A stretch of DNA of 64,000 nt from Chloroflexota bacterium (GTDB lineage Bacteria; Chloroflexota; UBA6077; JACCZL01): the NCBI GenBank assembly GCA_030447245.1, contig JAUJPG010000005.1, positions 8,117-72,116 of the forward strand. The letters are read 5' to 3'. This document shows, one piece after another, positions 24,783 through 34,405 of this stretch. The notes below the pieces were generated by a model. That model was not told where the DNA came from. It did no database searches and saw only the letters and a program-made list of their open reading frames with translations. Numbering within the stretch: the first letter of the stretch is position 1; each line of letters begins with the position of its first letter. Made by a program: the position numbers and the translations under genes.

Positions 24783-25079
24783 CTAACCGCCGGCGATGGC
24801 CCCGACGACCAGGAAGGGCTCGGCCCCGGTTGCGACCTCCTTCGGCAGGGGAGTGTCCGGGGGCGCGTTGGAGAAATCCTCCTTGCAGGCGAAGAACCTC
24901 ACGAACGGTCGGCGCTTGTGCGTGACCTGGTCGCGGATCGTCCCGCGCAGCATCGGATAGCTGGCTTCGAGCGCGTCGAGGACCGAACGCTGCGTCGCCT
25001 CCCCCTCGACGGCGACCGTCACCTCGCCGTCGACGTGCGCCAGCGTCCGCAGATGATAGGGGAGCACCACCCGGATCAT
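24783..25079 (-). CDS. MoaD/ThiS-like ubiquitin-fold protein
   Basis: 98 residues, with [19 protein letters not shown] at the start, [17 protein letters not shown] in the middle, and a C-terminal VVGAIAGG. The terminal Gly-Gly is the site that is adenylated and thiocarboxylated in sulfur carriers of this fold. It is not a canonical molybdopterin-synthase subunit, and no moa genes adjoin. It overlaps the BNR-repeat gene by an ATGA. MoaD-like and BNR-repeat genes recur as a pair in many bacteria, but the pathway is not established. Confidence 0.82.
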   Translation of the reverse strand: MIRVVLPYHLRTLAHVDGEVTVAVEGEATQRSVLDALEASYPMLRGTIRDQVTHKRRPFVRFFACKEDFSNAPPDTPLPKEVATGAEPFLVVGAIAGG

Positions 25080-26263
25080 GGCAGCGTCTGGACCTCGACG
25101 GATACCACTGCCGGGAGATCTCGGACGATGGGCGCCCAGTGGTCCCCGGCGTCAGTCGACGCGTAGACCTGCCCGCCGGTGGTGCCGAAGTACACACCGC
25201 ACGAATCGAGCGAGTCGACGGCCATCGCGTCACGCAGCACGTTGACGTAGCAGTCGCGCTGCGGCAGACCGTTGCTCAGCGCCTCCCACTCGTTCCCGCC
25301 CGTCCGGCTGCGGTAGACGCGCAGCTTTCCTTCGAGCGGGAAGTGCTCCGAGTCGCTCTTGATCGGAACCACGTAGACCGTCTCCGGCTCGTGCGCGTGA
25401 ACGTCAATCGGGAATCCGAAGTCGGTCGGCAAGTTCCCGCTGATCTCGTGCCACGACTCGCCAGCATCGTCGCTGCGCATGACGTCCCAGTGCTTCTGCA
25501 TGAAAAGGACGTTCGGATGTGAAGGGTGCATCGCGATACGGTGAACGCAGTGGCCGACCTCGGCAGTTGGGTCGGGCATGAACTGAGACTGGAGGCCACG
25601 GTTGGTCGGCCGCCAGGTCGCACCGGCGTCGTCGGTCCGGAACACGCCAGCGGCCGAGATGGCGACGAATATCCGCCCCGGAGCGGTCGGATCCTGGAGG
25701 ATCGTGTGCGCCGCGAGCCCACCGGCCCCGGGCATCCAGCCGGCACCCGATTCGTGGCCGCGCAGTCCGGCGAGCTCGTGCCAAGTCTGCCCGCCGTCAG
25801 TCGAGCGAAACAGCGCGGCGTCTTCAACCCCGGCATACACCGTATTCGGATCCGTGAGCGACGGTTCGAGATGCCAGACACGTGCGAACTCCCAGGGGTG
25901 CGGGGTGCCGTCGTACCACTGGTGCGTCGTGAGCGCTTTGCCGGTTTCAGGCGACGTGTCATAGACGAATTTGTTGCTCTCGGCCTTGGGCATGCCATCT
26001 GGGGTTGCGGTCGGTTCGCCCGGCGGTGTTCCAGGTTGGTGCCAGGTCTTACCGCCATCGTCCGAACGTTGAATGATCTGCCCGAACCAGCCGCTGGACT
26101 GTGACGCATACAGGCGATTCGGATCGGCGGGCGATCCCTTCAGGTGGTAGATCTCCCAACCCGCGAAGAGGGGGCCGCTGACGTCCCACCGCTCGCGCTG
26201 TCCGTCCGACTCGAGGACGAACGCGCCCTTCTTTGTCCCAACCAACACGCGTACCCTAGTCAT
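25076..26263 (-). CDS. BNR/Asp-box repeat protein (sialidase-like beta-propeller)
   Basis: 395 residues without a signal peptide. Five Asp-box motifs are visible ([40 protein letters not shown]), marking blades of a propeller as in VPS10 or sialidase folds. The Arg triad of true sialidases is not evident, so catalytic activity is doubtful. It starts [27 protein letters not shown] precedes the ATG. It lies between a DoxX gene and the MoaD-like gene in one operon. Confidence 0.85.
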   Translation of the reverse strand: MTRVRVLVGTKKGAFVLESDGQRERWDVSGPLFAGWEIYHLKGSPADPNRLYASQSSGWFGQIIQRSDDGGKTWHQPGTPPGEPTATPDGMPKAESNKFVYDTSPETGKALTTHQWYDGTPHPWEFARVWHLEPSLTDPNTVYAGVEDAALFRSTDGGQTWHELAGLRGHESGAGWMPGAGGLAAHTILQDPTAPGRIFVAISAAGVFRTDDAGATWRPTNRGLQSQFMPDPTAEVGHCVHRIAMHPSHPNVLFMQKHWDVMRSDDAGESWHEISGNLPTDFGFPIDVHAHEPETVYVVPIKSDSEHFPLEGKLRVYRSRTGGNEWEALSNGLPQRDCYVNVLRDAMAVDSLDSCGVYFGTTGGQVYASTDAGDHWAPIVRDLPAVVSVEVQTLP

Positions 26264-26310
26264 GTCTTCCTCCTCCTAGAACTCTCAAGATCCTCAGTCG
26301 AGGCTACTGC

Positions 26311-26712
26311 CTAGGCAGCCGAGTGAAGCGATGCCTGGTCCGACCGCTCCCGATGCGGCACCAGCCTCCAGCGCCCATAGGCGACGAACGCGCACAGGAG
26401 CCCCATCGTCACTGCAAATAGGGCGTTCCCCACTTCACCGGCCGCTAGCTGGTACACCGTGGCGCCGGCAGTCACGAGCACCAACCCGCAGGCGGCAAGT
26501 GGAGTCAGGGCTTGGCCGCACGCGCAGGATCCCGGGAGGAGCAGTCCGATCCCGCCAAGCACCTCAGCCACGCCGATGAAGCGAAGGAACGCGCTCGAGA
26601 GCGGGATCGGCATCGGCAGCGTCTCGGACGGCAGGAGCAGCTTTGGCGCGCCGCTACCCAGAGTGAAAAAGAGCGCCAGCAGCGCCTGGACGATCCACAG
26701 GGCGTAGTTCAT
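26311..26712 (-). CDS. DoxX-like membrane protein, paralogue B
   Basis: 133 residues, four membrane segments. It aligns along its whole length with the DoxX protein at 19701-20087 (MNYALWIVQALLAL, RFIGVAEVLG, LTPLAACGLV, FVAYGRWRL). It differs by an insert-like CACG in the loop near residue 62, which gives two cysteines not found in the paralogue. First gene of the DoxX-BNR-MoaD operon. Confidence 0.83.
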   Translation of the reverse strand: MNYALWIVQALLALFFTLGSGAPKLLLPSETLPMPIPLSSAFLRFIGVAEVLGGIGLLLPGSCACGQALTPLAACGLVLVTAGATVYQLAAGEVGNALFAVTMGLLCAFVAYGRWRLVPHRERSDQASLHSAA

Positions 26713-27326
26713 ACATAGCCTCCTCCATGACCACTGTCGCCTTTCCGCACGCGGGTGGCATGCGTTTCATCGACGCGCTCCTGGCGGATCTCGATGTGCA
26801 CAACATGCCGCGCGGGTCAGGCCCGGCCAGGCCCGAGGTTCAGGGTGCCAGGGGCGAAATCCACCGCGGGTCCGATCACGGACGCCGCGGCATGCGTCTG
26901 CACGATCCGATGGTACGACGAGAACACACGTTCTGCAATGAGTGGGACATTACGATTAGATCACATGTTCTGACACCAGGCATCAGGCGGCGGTCAAGTC
27001 ATCCCTGGACGTGGGTAAATCGGGTGGCGCGGGGTGTGGATCGTTCGGTCGAGACTTCTCCGCCTGGTCTGGTTCGTTGGCATGCCCGGAGGGTAGTCGC
27101 GATGTCGATCGCAGGGGTGGTCCACACCGTCCGCCGCTCGCCGTACCTACAGCCCTGGCGGCTTGTACGGCATGATCTCGAACGGTGCCTCAGAGGTGGT
27201 TCTGCCTGGGCACTCTCGAGTTTGAGGAGCTTGGCGGGGGCGGTACGCTGGTTGCGCTGCTAGCACACGTTGGCACGGTAGCGGCGGATTCCACCCAGCT
27301 CCAGAGGTCAGCCGCACGACCTCGGG
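26713..27326. other. 614-base region without a supportable gene
   Basis: An open frame on the plus strand (26727-27263) has no recognisable domain and no good ribosome-binding site. A patch around 26945-26985 is unusually A+T-rich. It may be a decayed gene or a regulatory spacer; I cannot tell which. Confidence 0.35.
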
Positions 27327-28238
27327 CTACAGGCGGATTGCGAACGAGCCGCTGCCAACCAGCGTGTCGTCGACGGCCAGCCGGGCGTGGACAAAGGCGA
27401 CGCTGCGCCCGCGCCGACCACCTCGGCCTCCGCGCCGAGCGTCGCGCCATCCGCTGGTCGGAGAAACTGGTAGTGACCGTCGGCGAGCGTCGCTCCGGGG
27501 CACACCGAGCGCTTCGGCGGCGGCCAGCAGCGCCGCGCCATACAACGCTCCCCCTGGATGTGGCCGACCCGATTTGCCAGCTCGGGCCCAATCGGCAGGG
27601 TGCCGGGCCGCGCGTCCCTCGGCGGCATCACGCCAGGCGAAGGCCAGCATCTCCTGCGACACGGCGGTCCCGCGCGCTCGGGCGCGGGCGCCTGCATCGC
27701 GGGCCGCCGCCACCGCCCGCGCTTCCGCGTCATCCAGCTCGGCTGGTGATGGCACGCCGATCGCCAGCTGCTCGGCATGCTCCCAGGGCAGCGCCGGAAG
27801 CTCAGCTCCAGGCGGGGGAGGCAGCGCCGCGAACCAGCCTTGAGCCTGGGCAACCGTGTCTCCCGCGGCCAGAATCGAGCAGTGCGCGGTCCCGTGGCCG
27901 TCCGCGACCTGGTGCACGGTCGCCGCCGCGTCGAGTGGGCCGACAACGGCCCCGGGCGGATGGTGAACGGATAAGGTGACCGTCCCAAGCCTAACGCCGG
28001 GTTTCATCCGCGTACGGACCGCCGCGCCCAGCGCCAGGTCCGCGACCGTTGCCAGCGCCACCGGCGACACCGCCTCCGCGCCAACCGTCGGCACCTCACC
28101 GTCGAGGCGTAGCTGCGCCCGACCATCTGATGGCCGCTCTCCCGAGATGCCAATGAAGTGGCCGTAAAAGTGGAGTCCGAGCGCTCGCGTACGACCCACC
28201 GCCACGAGTGCCCGCTCCAGCACCGGATCCGACATCAT
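27327..28238 (-). pseudogene. Double-hotdog thioesterase-like protein, frameshifted
   Basis: The first hotdog domain is intact (LHFYGHFIGISGERPSDGRA, AEAVSPVALATVADLALGAA, GVRLGTVTLSVHHPPG). The second is split: GPELANRVGHIQG and HYQFLRPADGATLGAEAEVV lie in one frame, while GGALYGAALLAAAEALGVP and RSVAFVHARLAVDD lie in another. At least three shifts between about 27,370 and 27,620 are needed. Such proteins are acyl-CoA thioesterases of the PaaI type. The frame is open upstream into the amidohydrolase; the ATG-ATG at 28238-28233 with GGTGGA upstream is the likely original start. Confidence 0.6.
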
Positions 28239-29462
28239 GGATTCCACCGAGCGGGCCTGCCCCATCAGACCGGGCTCCAATGGCACGCGCTCGCCCCCGA
28301 GGAAGACGGCACGCACATCGCGGATCGCCGAGACGTCGGCGAGCGGATCGCCGCCGAGCAAGACAAGATCGGCGCGCATGCCCGCGACCACCTGACCGAT
28401 GTCGTCGGCGAGATCGAGTAGGCGGGCGTTGGTCAGCGTCGCGGCGCGAAGCGCTTCGAGCGGCGAGAGACCGTAGCGAACCATCAGCTCCAGCTCGGCG
28501 GTCACGTTGCCGTGCTTCTGATCGGTGCCAACGCAGATCGGGACACCTGCCTGCCACGCCCCGAGGAAGCTGGCGCGGTGGTCTTCGAGGACGGCGCGCG
28601 ATTTCTCGATTGCCGAGCGCTCGTGGCCCCAGCTGTGGCCCTCGGTCGCCAGCAGATAGTAGCCGCTCAGCGTTGGCACCAGGAACGTCCCGCGCCGCAG
28701 CATCAGCTCGATCGCCTCGTCGTCCAAGTACAGCCCGTGTTCAATCGAGGCTACGCCTGCCCCGGATGGCGTTCTTGGCGCCGACGAGCCCGCTTGCGTG
28801 CGCGGCAACGCGTCGACCGGCGTCGGAGGCGACTTCTGTCCCGGCCTGTAGCTCATCCGCGCGAAGCTGGACCGCCCCAACGCCCATGCCGGGCGTACCC
28901 GCGCCGCCGGCGGCCATCATCTTGATCCAGTCTGCGCCCGCATGGATCTGCTCGCGGACGGCCTTCCGAACCTCCACAGGACCATCCGCGGGCCGCCCAT
29001 GTGGTAGGTGTGGCCGCCGGTCATGATGATCGGTTGACCGCTCGCCAGGAGGCGCGGACCACGGACGAAACCCAGCTCCAAAGCCCTCTTGTAATGCAAG
29101 TCGATGTGGCGCTTGGCGCCGACATCGCGGAGCGTTGTCACGCCAGACTGGAGGTCGCGGGTCGCGTTACGGTGGAGGCGAAGAATGCTGATCGGGTCAG
29201 GCTCACGCTCCAGGGCGGCGTTATTCCGTCCCTCGTCCGACCCGATGTGAGTGTGGGCGTCGATCAGCCCGGGAATCGCATACGCGCCCTCGCCATCGAC
29301 GCCGCCGACCGAGGGCGCCAGCCGCTCTCGCACGGAGGCGGCAAGGTCGCCAACTCCCGAGCGCGCCACTCGGCCGTCTCGGAGCAGCAACCAGCCGGGC
29401 GGAGCAACGGTGCCCGCGGCGACGTCAACGACGCGAATGTTCCCGATCAGCGTCCCGGCCAC
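28239..29462 (-). pseudogene. Imidazolonepropionase-like amidohydrolase, frameshifted
   Basis: The pieces together make a full metal-dependent amidohydrolase. GLIDAHTHIG holds the HxH ligands, followed by SGVTTLRDVGAK, PIIMTGGHTYHMG, REQIHAGADWIKMMAAGG, AAHASG, ASIEHGLYLDD, ICVGTDQKHGN and GMRADLVLLGGDPL. Frame changes are needed near 28,980 (after HMGGP) and near 28,770 (before ASIEHG). The likely start is a GTG at 29462, overlapping the end of the ABC ATPase. The family removes or opens cyclic amides or dipeptides; substrate unknown. It resembles the second broken amidohydrolase at 34406-35585. Confidence 0.6.
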
Positions 29463-29484
29463 CCGGGAAAGACCAGGCCAACGG

Positions 29485-30570
29485 TCACAGGCCAGCACAG
29501 GCTGACGTTGGCTCCGACCGCGTGCACGCCAAGAGCATGATCGGCTCCGCGCGCGAGAACGAGCGAGCCGTCGCCCCGCGCACCGAGAGGTCCACCGTCG
29601 CTCCCAGGTAGGACGACACCTGGACGACGCCGCGGACGACGTTCGTGTCAAGCCCCGTTTCAACGTCGGGAGAACTGACCCTGATCTCCTCCGGCCGCAC
29701 GATCAGGCTCGCGGGCGCGTCGGCCGCGGGTGTCTTATTAGCCGATCCGGCGCGAGGCCCGCGGAGTGTCCCCATTGGAGTATGCAGGACGACCGAGTCC
29801 CCCTCTGCGCCGGCCACGGTCCCGCTGAATGTATTCGAGGCGCCGATGAAATTCGCGACGAACTGGGTGGCGGGGGCAAGATAGACGTCGCGCGCGGACC
29901 CGACCTGCTCGATCCGGCCACGGTTCATGACGACGATCCGATCGGAGATCGCCATCGCCTCTTCCTGATCGTGGGTCACGAAGATGGCGGTGAGCCCGAG
30001 CTCCTGTTGCAGGCGTCGCAACTCGACGCGGGTGCCCGCCCGGAGCTTGGCGTCCAAATTCGAGAGCGGCTCGTCCAGCAGCATCACGCTCGGGCTGACG
30101 ACCAACGCGCGGGCAACGGCGACCCGCTGCTGCTGCCCTCCCGAGAGCTGGCGCGGATAGCGCCGCTCGAGCCCACCCAACTCTAGCAGCTCCAGCATCT
30201 CGCCAACGCGCGATCGGATGTTCGGGCTCGGCATGCGCCGCCGACGCAGGCCGAACGCAACATTGTCGAAGACTGTCAGGTGCGGGAACAGGGCGTAATT
30301 CTGGAACACCATCGCCGTGTCTCGCTTGTACGGCTCGAGCCGTGTGACGTCGCGGCCGCGAATCCAGATTGAGCCGCTCGTCGGCTCGACAAACCCGGCG
30401 ATCATCCGTAACGTCGTCGTCTTGCCGCAGCCGCTTGGGCCAAGCAGCGACACGAGCTCGCCGCGACGGACCTGGAGTCCGACGTCCTCGACCGCCAACG
30501 TGCGGTCGTACGCTTTGCGCAGCTGATCGAGCACCAGCTCGGCGCCCTCGGTCCGACTGTCTCCTAGCAC
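29485..30570 (-). CDS. ABC transporter ATP-binding protein, PotA/FbpC type, with shifted C-terminus
   Basis: 361 residues as written. The ATPase is complete: Walker [11 protein letters not shown]-loop FQNYALFPH, signature LSGGQQQR, Walker B VMLLDEP and switch [13 protein letters not shown] domain follows from about 275. The last 33 residues are out of frame: shifting by one base near 29,580 restores a TOBE-like end ([15 protein letters not shown]) and moves the stop to 29447. It powers the spermidine/putrescine- or iron-type importer encoded upstream. GTG start at 30570. Confidence 0.88.
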   Translation of the reverse strand: MLGDSRTEGAELVLDQLRKAYDRTLAVEDVGLQVRRGELVSLLGPSGCGKTTTLRMIAGFVEPTSGSIWIRGRDVTRLEPYKRDTAMVFQNYALFPHLTVFDNVAFGLRRRRMPSPNIRSRVGEMLELLELGGLERRYPRQLSGGQQQRVAVARALVVSPSVMLLDEPLSNLDAKLRAGTRVELRRLQQELGLTAIFVTHDQEEAMAISDRIVVMNRGRIEQVGSARDVYLAPATQFVANFIGASNTFSGTVAGAEGDSVVLHTPMGTLRGPRAGSANKTPAADAPASLIVRPEEIRVSSPDVETGLDTNVVRGVVQVSSYLGATVDLSVRGATARSFSRAEPIMLLACTRSEPTSACAGL

Positions 30571-30591
30571 GCCAGGGCTCCCGTTCCGATC

Positions 30592-31389
30592 CTACCCAAG
30601 TCTCCGCACTCCGAGCAGGGCCTCCGAGACGACAACCAGCACGAGCGTCAACACGATCAGCAGCGTCGACACGGCCGCGACGGTCGGGTCGAGTCCGAAT
30701 TGGACCGCCGAGTAGATCTGGATCGGCAATGTCGGCTGACGCGCTGGCGCCAGGAAGACACCGAGAACCACCTCGTCGAACGAGATGATGAACGCGAAGA
30801 AGGCACCAGCGACCAGACCCGGCCGAATCTGCGGCAGCGTCACCAGCCAGAACGCCGCCAGGGATGATGCGCCGAGGTTCTGGGCCGCCTCCTCCAGTGA
30901 AGGGTCAACCCGCTGAAGGACCGGGATCAGCGTCCGGATGACGTATGGCACACACAGCACCAGGTGCGCGGCGATCAATCGCTCGGGTGATGGATCGATC
31001 CGCGCCGCGCTGAACATCAGCAGCAACGCAACAGCAAGGACGAGGCTGGGCAGGATCAGTGGCGACAGGAACAGCGCCAGGATCAGGTCGCGACCGAAGA
31101 AACGGTGACGAACGACCGCCACGGCCGCGAGCGCGCCGATGATCGTCGACAGCACGGCGGCGACCAACGCGATCAGCACGCTGATCTGGAACCCACTCCA
31201 GAAGTCAGCACGGCCGAGCGCTTCCTCGTACCAGCGAAGGCTGAAGCCCTGGGGCGGGAAGACCAGAAACTGGGTCGATCCGAAGGAGGCGCCCGCGATG
31301 ACGATGATCGGCGCGAGCAGGAAGAGGTAGCCGACGGCGGAAATCAGCCCCAGCGCCAGGCGAAAAGGGTGCCAGGCACGGAGGGTCAT
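30592..31389 (-). CDS. ABC transporter permease, PotC type
   Basis: 265 residues from the ATG at 31389, which overlaps the previous stop as ATGA. Six membrane helices and the cytoplasmic EAA loop (EEAAQNLGASSLAAFWLVTLPQIRPG) that contacts the ATPase are present. Family members transport polyamines, Fe3+ or similar ligands in partnership with a PotB-type permease. The long N-terminal extension in the open frame is out-of-frame reading of the upstream gene and is not included. Confidence 0.9.
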   Translation of the reverse strand: MTLRAWHPFRLALGLISAVGYLFLLAPIIVIAGASFGSTQFLVFPPQGFSLRWYEEALGRADFWSGFQISVLIALVAAVLSTIIGALAAVAVVRHRFFGRDLILALFLSPLILPSLVLAVALLLMFSAARIDPSPERLIAAHLVLCVPYVIRTLIPVLQRVDPSLEEAAQNLGASSLAAFWLVTLPQIRPGLVAGAFFAFIISFDEVVLGVFLAPARQPTLPIQIYSAVQFGLDPTVAAVSTLLIVLTLVLVVVSEALLGVRRLG

Positions 31390-32405
31390 ACCGGCACGAC
31401 CGCGGAGCGGTCGCCGGAGCGCTCGACGAGGCGCGAATAGGCCAGGGCGAGGACCAGGACGACGGCCAGCAGGACCGCCGAGAGCGTGGCCGCGAACTGC
31501 CAGTTCAGCAACGAGACGGTCTGCTCCTGGATCGCCGTGGCCATGAGCTGAACCCGCGGGCCACCCACCAGGCTTGGCGTCACGAACGAGCTGATCGCCA
31601 AGGAGAACACGAGCAGTGAGCCTGCCAGCACGCCACCGGCGCTCAGTGGGAGCGTCACTCGGTAGATGGTACTCAGCGGCCCGGCGCCGAGGTCCATTGC
31701 CGCCTCCTCGAGGTTGCGATCGATCCCGCGGATGACGCCGTACAGCGTCAGCACCATGAAGGGCATCAGCACCTCGGCGAGGGCGATTACCACCCCGCTC
31801 AGGGTGTACATCAGGGGGAGCGGAGCGTCGACGATCCCGAGCCGCTGCAAGCTTTGATTGACGACGCCGGTGCGGTACAGCAGCACCATCCAGCCGAAGG
31901 AACGGACGACCGCGCTCGTCAGCAGTGGGAAGATCGTCAGCACCAGCAAGACGGTCTTCCAGCGCGTCTCCAGGCGAGCCAGCCAGTACGCCATCGGGTA
32001 GCCGAGCACGAGCGTGATGACGGTGACCAGCAGCCCCATCCAGAGCGTCCGGCCCAGGATGCCAAGATAGTGCATGTCGCCGAAGAGGCGGCCGTAGTTT
32101 TCGAGCGTGAGCCCCGTCGCCGCGCTCTGGGGGTCCGGCTCGAAGCTGTAGCCGAGCAGGCGCGCCTGAGGCAGCACGAACAGCAGAAAGAAGAGGAGCA
32201 GCGCCGGCAGCATTAGCACCCAGGGGGTCAGCCACGCGGTCCCGGGGCTACCGCCGGCCTCGTCGCCTGTCACCGGCGGAGCCGTCGGGAGTGACTGATG
32301 ACCGTCCGCTGACGACCGGTCAAGCACCTCCGCGGTCTGCCCTCCGTCGAAGCTCGACAGCGGGCTTACGCCCGCGCGATCTCGCGGTTCCATCGCTCGG
32401 TCCAT
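31386..32405 (-). CDS. ABC transporter permease, PotB type
   Basis: 339 residues as drawn, with a hydrophilic N-terminus of about 55 residues that is probably too long; true PotB proteins begin near the first helix (TPWVLMLPALLLFFLLF). Six helices and an EAA loop (LEEAAMDLGAGPLSTIYRVTLPLSAGG) are present. The start at 32405 overlaps the substrate-binding protein gene by 40 bases. A later GTG (at VLDRSS or VTGDEA) could be the real start, but no clear Shine-Dalgarno sequence decides it. Confidence 0.85.
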   Translation of the reverse strand: MDRAMEPRDRAGVSPLSSFDGGQTAEVLDRSSADGHQSLPTAPPVTGDEAGGSPGTAWLTPWVLMLPALLLFFLLFVLPQARLLGYSFEPDPQSAATGLTLENYGRLFGDMHYLGILGRTLWMGLLVTVITLVLGYPMAYWLARLETRWKTVLLVLTIFPLLTSAVVRSFGWMVLLYRTGVVNQSLQRLGIVDAPLPLMYTLSGVVIALAEVLMPFMVLTLYGVIRGIDRNLEEAAMDLGAGPLSTIYRVTLPLSAGGVLAGSLLVFSLAISSFVTPSLVGGPRVQLMATAIQEQTVSLLNWQFAATLSAVLLAVVLVLALAYSRLVERSGDRSAVVPV

Positions 32406-33634
32406 TGCGGTCGTCCTGCGTTGATCGCGTCGGTATCCAGCGCGAGCAGGCGGCGAACGGCTTCAGGCGTGGAGGGCACGTCGGCGGCCACGTCCGGCTC
32501 CAGCGGCGCCCCCTGGACCACCGGTGCCCAGCGCAGGTCCTTGGCGATCTCGGCCTGAACCCTGGACTCGAGCATGTAGTTGATCGCCGCGTGGGCGACG
32601 TCGACGTTCTTGCTGCCGGACAGCACGCTGGCAGTGATGAAGATTGCCGGCACGCCCTCGGTCGGCGAGGCGAACTGGACCGGGATGCCCTGGCTCCGGA
32701 CGCGGAAGGCATGCGAGCTGTCATACGGCATCATCCAGATATCGCCCTGGCTGAAGAGCTGCGCGACCTCCGCCGCCGCCTTGAAGATCGTCGCCTTGGG
32801 AGCGATCTCCGCCAGAGCGGTGAAGCCCGGGTCGATGTTCTGCTCGCCGCCGCCGTTGACCCGCGCGGCCATGACCAGGAAGTTCATCCCGTAGCCGTTG
32901 GTGATGTCAGGGAATGCGACGTGATTCTGGACGTCCGGCCGCCAGAAATCCTTCCAGCTCGTCGGGGCCGGGCTGACCTTGTCAGTGCGGTAGAGAATGC
33001 CCTCGGCGATGGCGGCCGTCGTCGCCCACTGCCCCGCGGGATTGCGGAATGACTCGACAATGCTCCCGAGGTTCGGGATCTGGGCCTGGTCCAAGGCCTG
33101 GGTGATCCCCTCCTGGGCAGCGATCTTCTCCTGACCGCCGGAGAACTGGACCAGGTCGAGCTGGGGATTGCCCTTCTCGGCGCGAGCACGAGCCAGCGCA
33201 TCCGCCGAGAGCAGCGTCACCAGCGTCGTGGACGCGCCGGTCGCCTGATCGAAGGGGTCGAACACGAGCCGCTTCTGGACCGCCTGGGTGTCACCCCCAA
33301 ACGCCGAGGACGTCATGGCGCGACCTTTGAGGCTCACGGCCGGCGCCTTGGCGGCCGCAGCAGGGGCGGCCGCCAGGGGCGACGGGCTGGGGCTAGCTGC
33401 CGGCGCGGCCGATGCTGGCGACGCTACCACGGCCGGCGACGGCCCCGCGGCCGGGCTGGATCCGGCTGCCGGCTTGGGCGCGTCGGTCGCTTTGGTCGGC
33501 GGCGCCGTGGGTGCAGCGCCGCCGGCCTGCCCGCAGGCCGCCAGCAGACCGCTAGCACCGGCTCCGAGGATGGCGGGTAGGAAGCCTCGGCGGGCTCGCC
33601 TGGCTTCTCCCAGGCCGTACGCAACTGAGCCCAT
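32366..33634 (-). CDS. Periplasmic/lipoprotein substrate-binding protein, PotD/iron type
   Basis: 422 residues. A signal with lipobox LLAACGQ (Cys near residue 34), then an Ala/Pro/Ser-rich spacer of about 70 residues, then the type-2 periplasmic binding fold (LVFDPFDQATGAS, SWKDFWRPDVQNHVAFPDI, DIWMMPYDSSHAFR, INYMLESRVQAEIAKDL). It should capture the ligand for the permeases encoded next. The ligand could be a polyamine, Fe3+ or an organic acid; I cannot decide from sequence. First gene of the transporter operon. Confidence 0.88.
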   Translation of the reverse strand: MGSVAYGLGEARRARRGFLPAILGAGASGLLAACGQAGGAAPTAPPTKATDAPKPAAGSSPAAGPSPAVVASPASAAPAASPSPSPLAAAPAAAAKAPAVSLKGRAMTSSAFGGDTQAVQKRLVFDPFDQATGASTTLVTLLSADALARARAEKGNPQLDLVQFSGGQEKIAAQEGITQALDQAQIPNLGSIVESFRNPAGQWATTAAIAEGILYRTDKVSPAPTSWKDFWRPDVQNHVAFPDITNGYGMNFLVMAARVNGGGEQNIDPGFTALAEIAPKATIFKAAAEVAQLFSQGDIWMMPYDSSHAFRVRSQGIPVQFASPTEGVPAIFITASVLSGSKNVDVAHAAINYMLESRVQAEIAKDLRWAPVVQGAPLEPDVAADVPSTPEAVRRLLALDTDAINAGRPQWTERWNREIARA

Positions 33635-33776
33635 CGTACTTACGCTCCTCCAGGATGCCGCCTACGGGGCAAGGTCTCGCCCTGAGCTCCGTCTCAAAAC
33701 ACCTCGCGGTCTGAGCCGAGGTCAAGCCCCGGGCATGATTCCAGATCGTTGATGGAGATCCCTGCTTGGCTTTGGA

Positions 33777-34279
33777 CTAGGATGCAATTCGCGTGATCTC
33801 GAGCTGCTTCATGCCGGTGACGCGGAGCTTGGTGCATTCCGCCGCAAACGCCTCGAGATCCGCCGCCTCGATCTGGCCGAACACGCTGCCGGCCATCCAG
33901 CCGACCGTGGTCAGGAAGCGGGCGTCCTTGCCGTAGATGAACGTGACCTCCCAGCTCTCTTCGAGAAACCCGCGCATCATGTTGGCCGAAGATAGAACCA
34001 GCACACGTCGCCCGGATTTGGCGTAATCGTGCCATTCTCCAGCGGGAGCGCTCGCGGGTCGAACGTCTGGTTCTCGGACGGTAGCTCGATCAGCGCGTCG
34101 CGACCCGTCATCATGGCGTGGATGACGTTCGTGCGGATGGGCAGGCAGCCCCAGATCGCCTCACAGGTCTTGGGAGCCTCCGTGTCCAGCAAGCAGACCG
34201 CCGCTGAGACGCCACTCTCGACAAACGTGACCCGCATGCGTCGCCTGCGCAGCGCGTCGGTCAGTCCGTCCATCGTCAT
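33777..34279 (-). pseudogene. DUF3830 (cyclophilin-like) protein with one frameshift
   Basis: Two adjacent frames give the two halves of a DUF3830 protein. The first has VCLLDTEAPKTCEAIWGCLPI, VIHAMMTGRDALIELP and PNPGDVCWFYL. The second has MMRGFLEESWEVTFIYG and IEAADLEAFAAECTKLRVTGM. They join with a one-base shift near 33,985. Start is the ATG at 34279 or MRVTFVE further in. The family is structurally related to cyclophilins and often lies beside transporters and amidohydrolases; the role is unknown. Here it is beside both. Confidence 0.6.
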
Positions 34280-34339
34280 GCTTGCAACCCTCGTCCCTCG
34301 GACTGCTCAGGGGACCACCGGGCGCCTGCCCCGGCAGTC

Positions 34340-34346
34340 ACATAAT
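34340..34346. promoter_or_regulatory. A+T-rich candidate -10 region in a divergent gap
   Basis: CATAATA reads as CATAAT on the plus strand and TATTAT on the minus strand, between the divergent DUF3830 and amidohydrolase genes. No convincing -35 hexamer is seen for either direction. Confidence 0.3.
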
Positions 34347-34405
34347 AGCCAACCACCCGGGGTCCGCGTTCTGCCCGAAGATCGCGCCCATGAAGGAGCA
34401 TGCAG

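Noticed and set aside
26727..27263. 178-codon plus-strand frame
   Set aside because: Composition does not look coding and no homologous pattern is recognised; listed only as an unexplained region.
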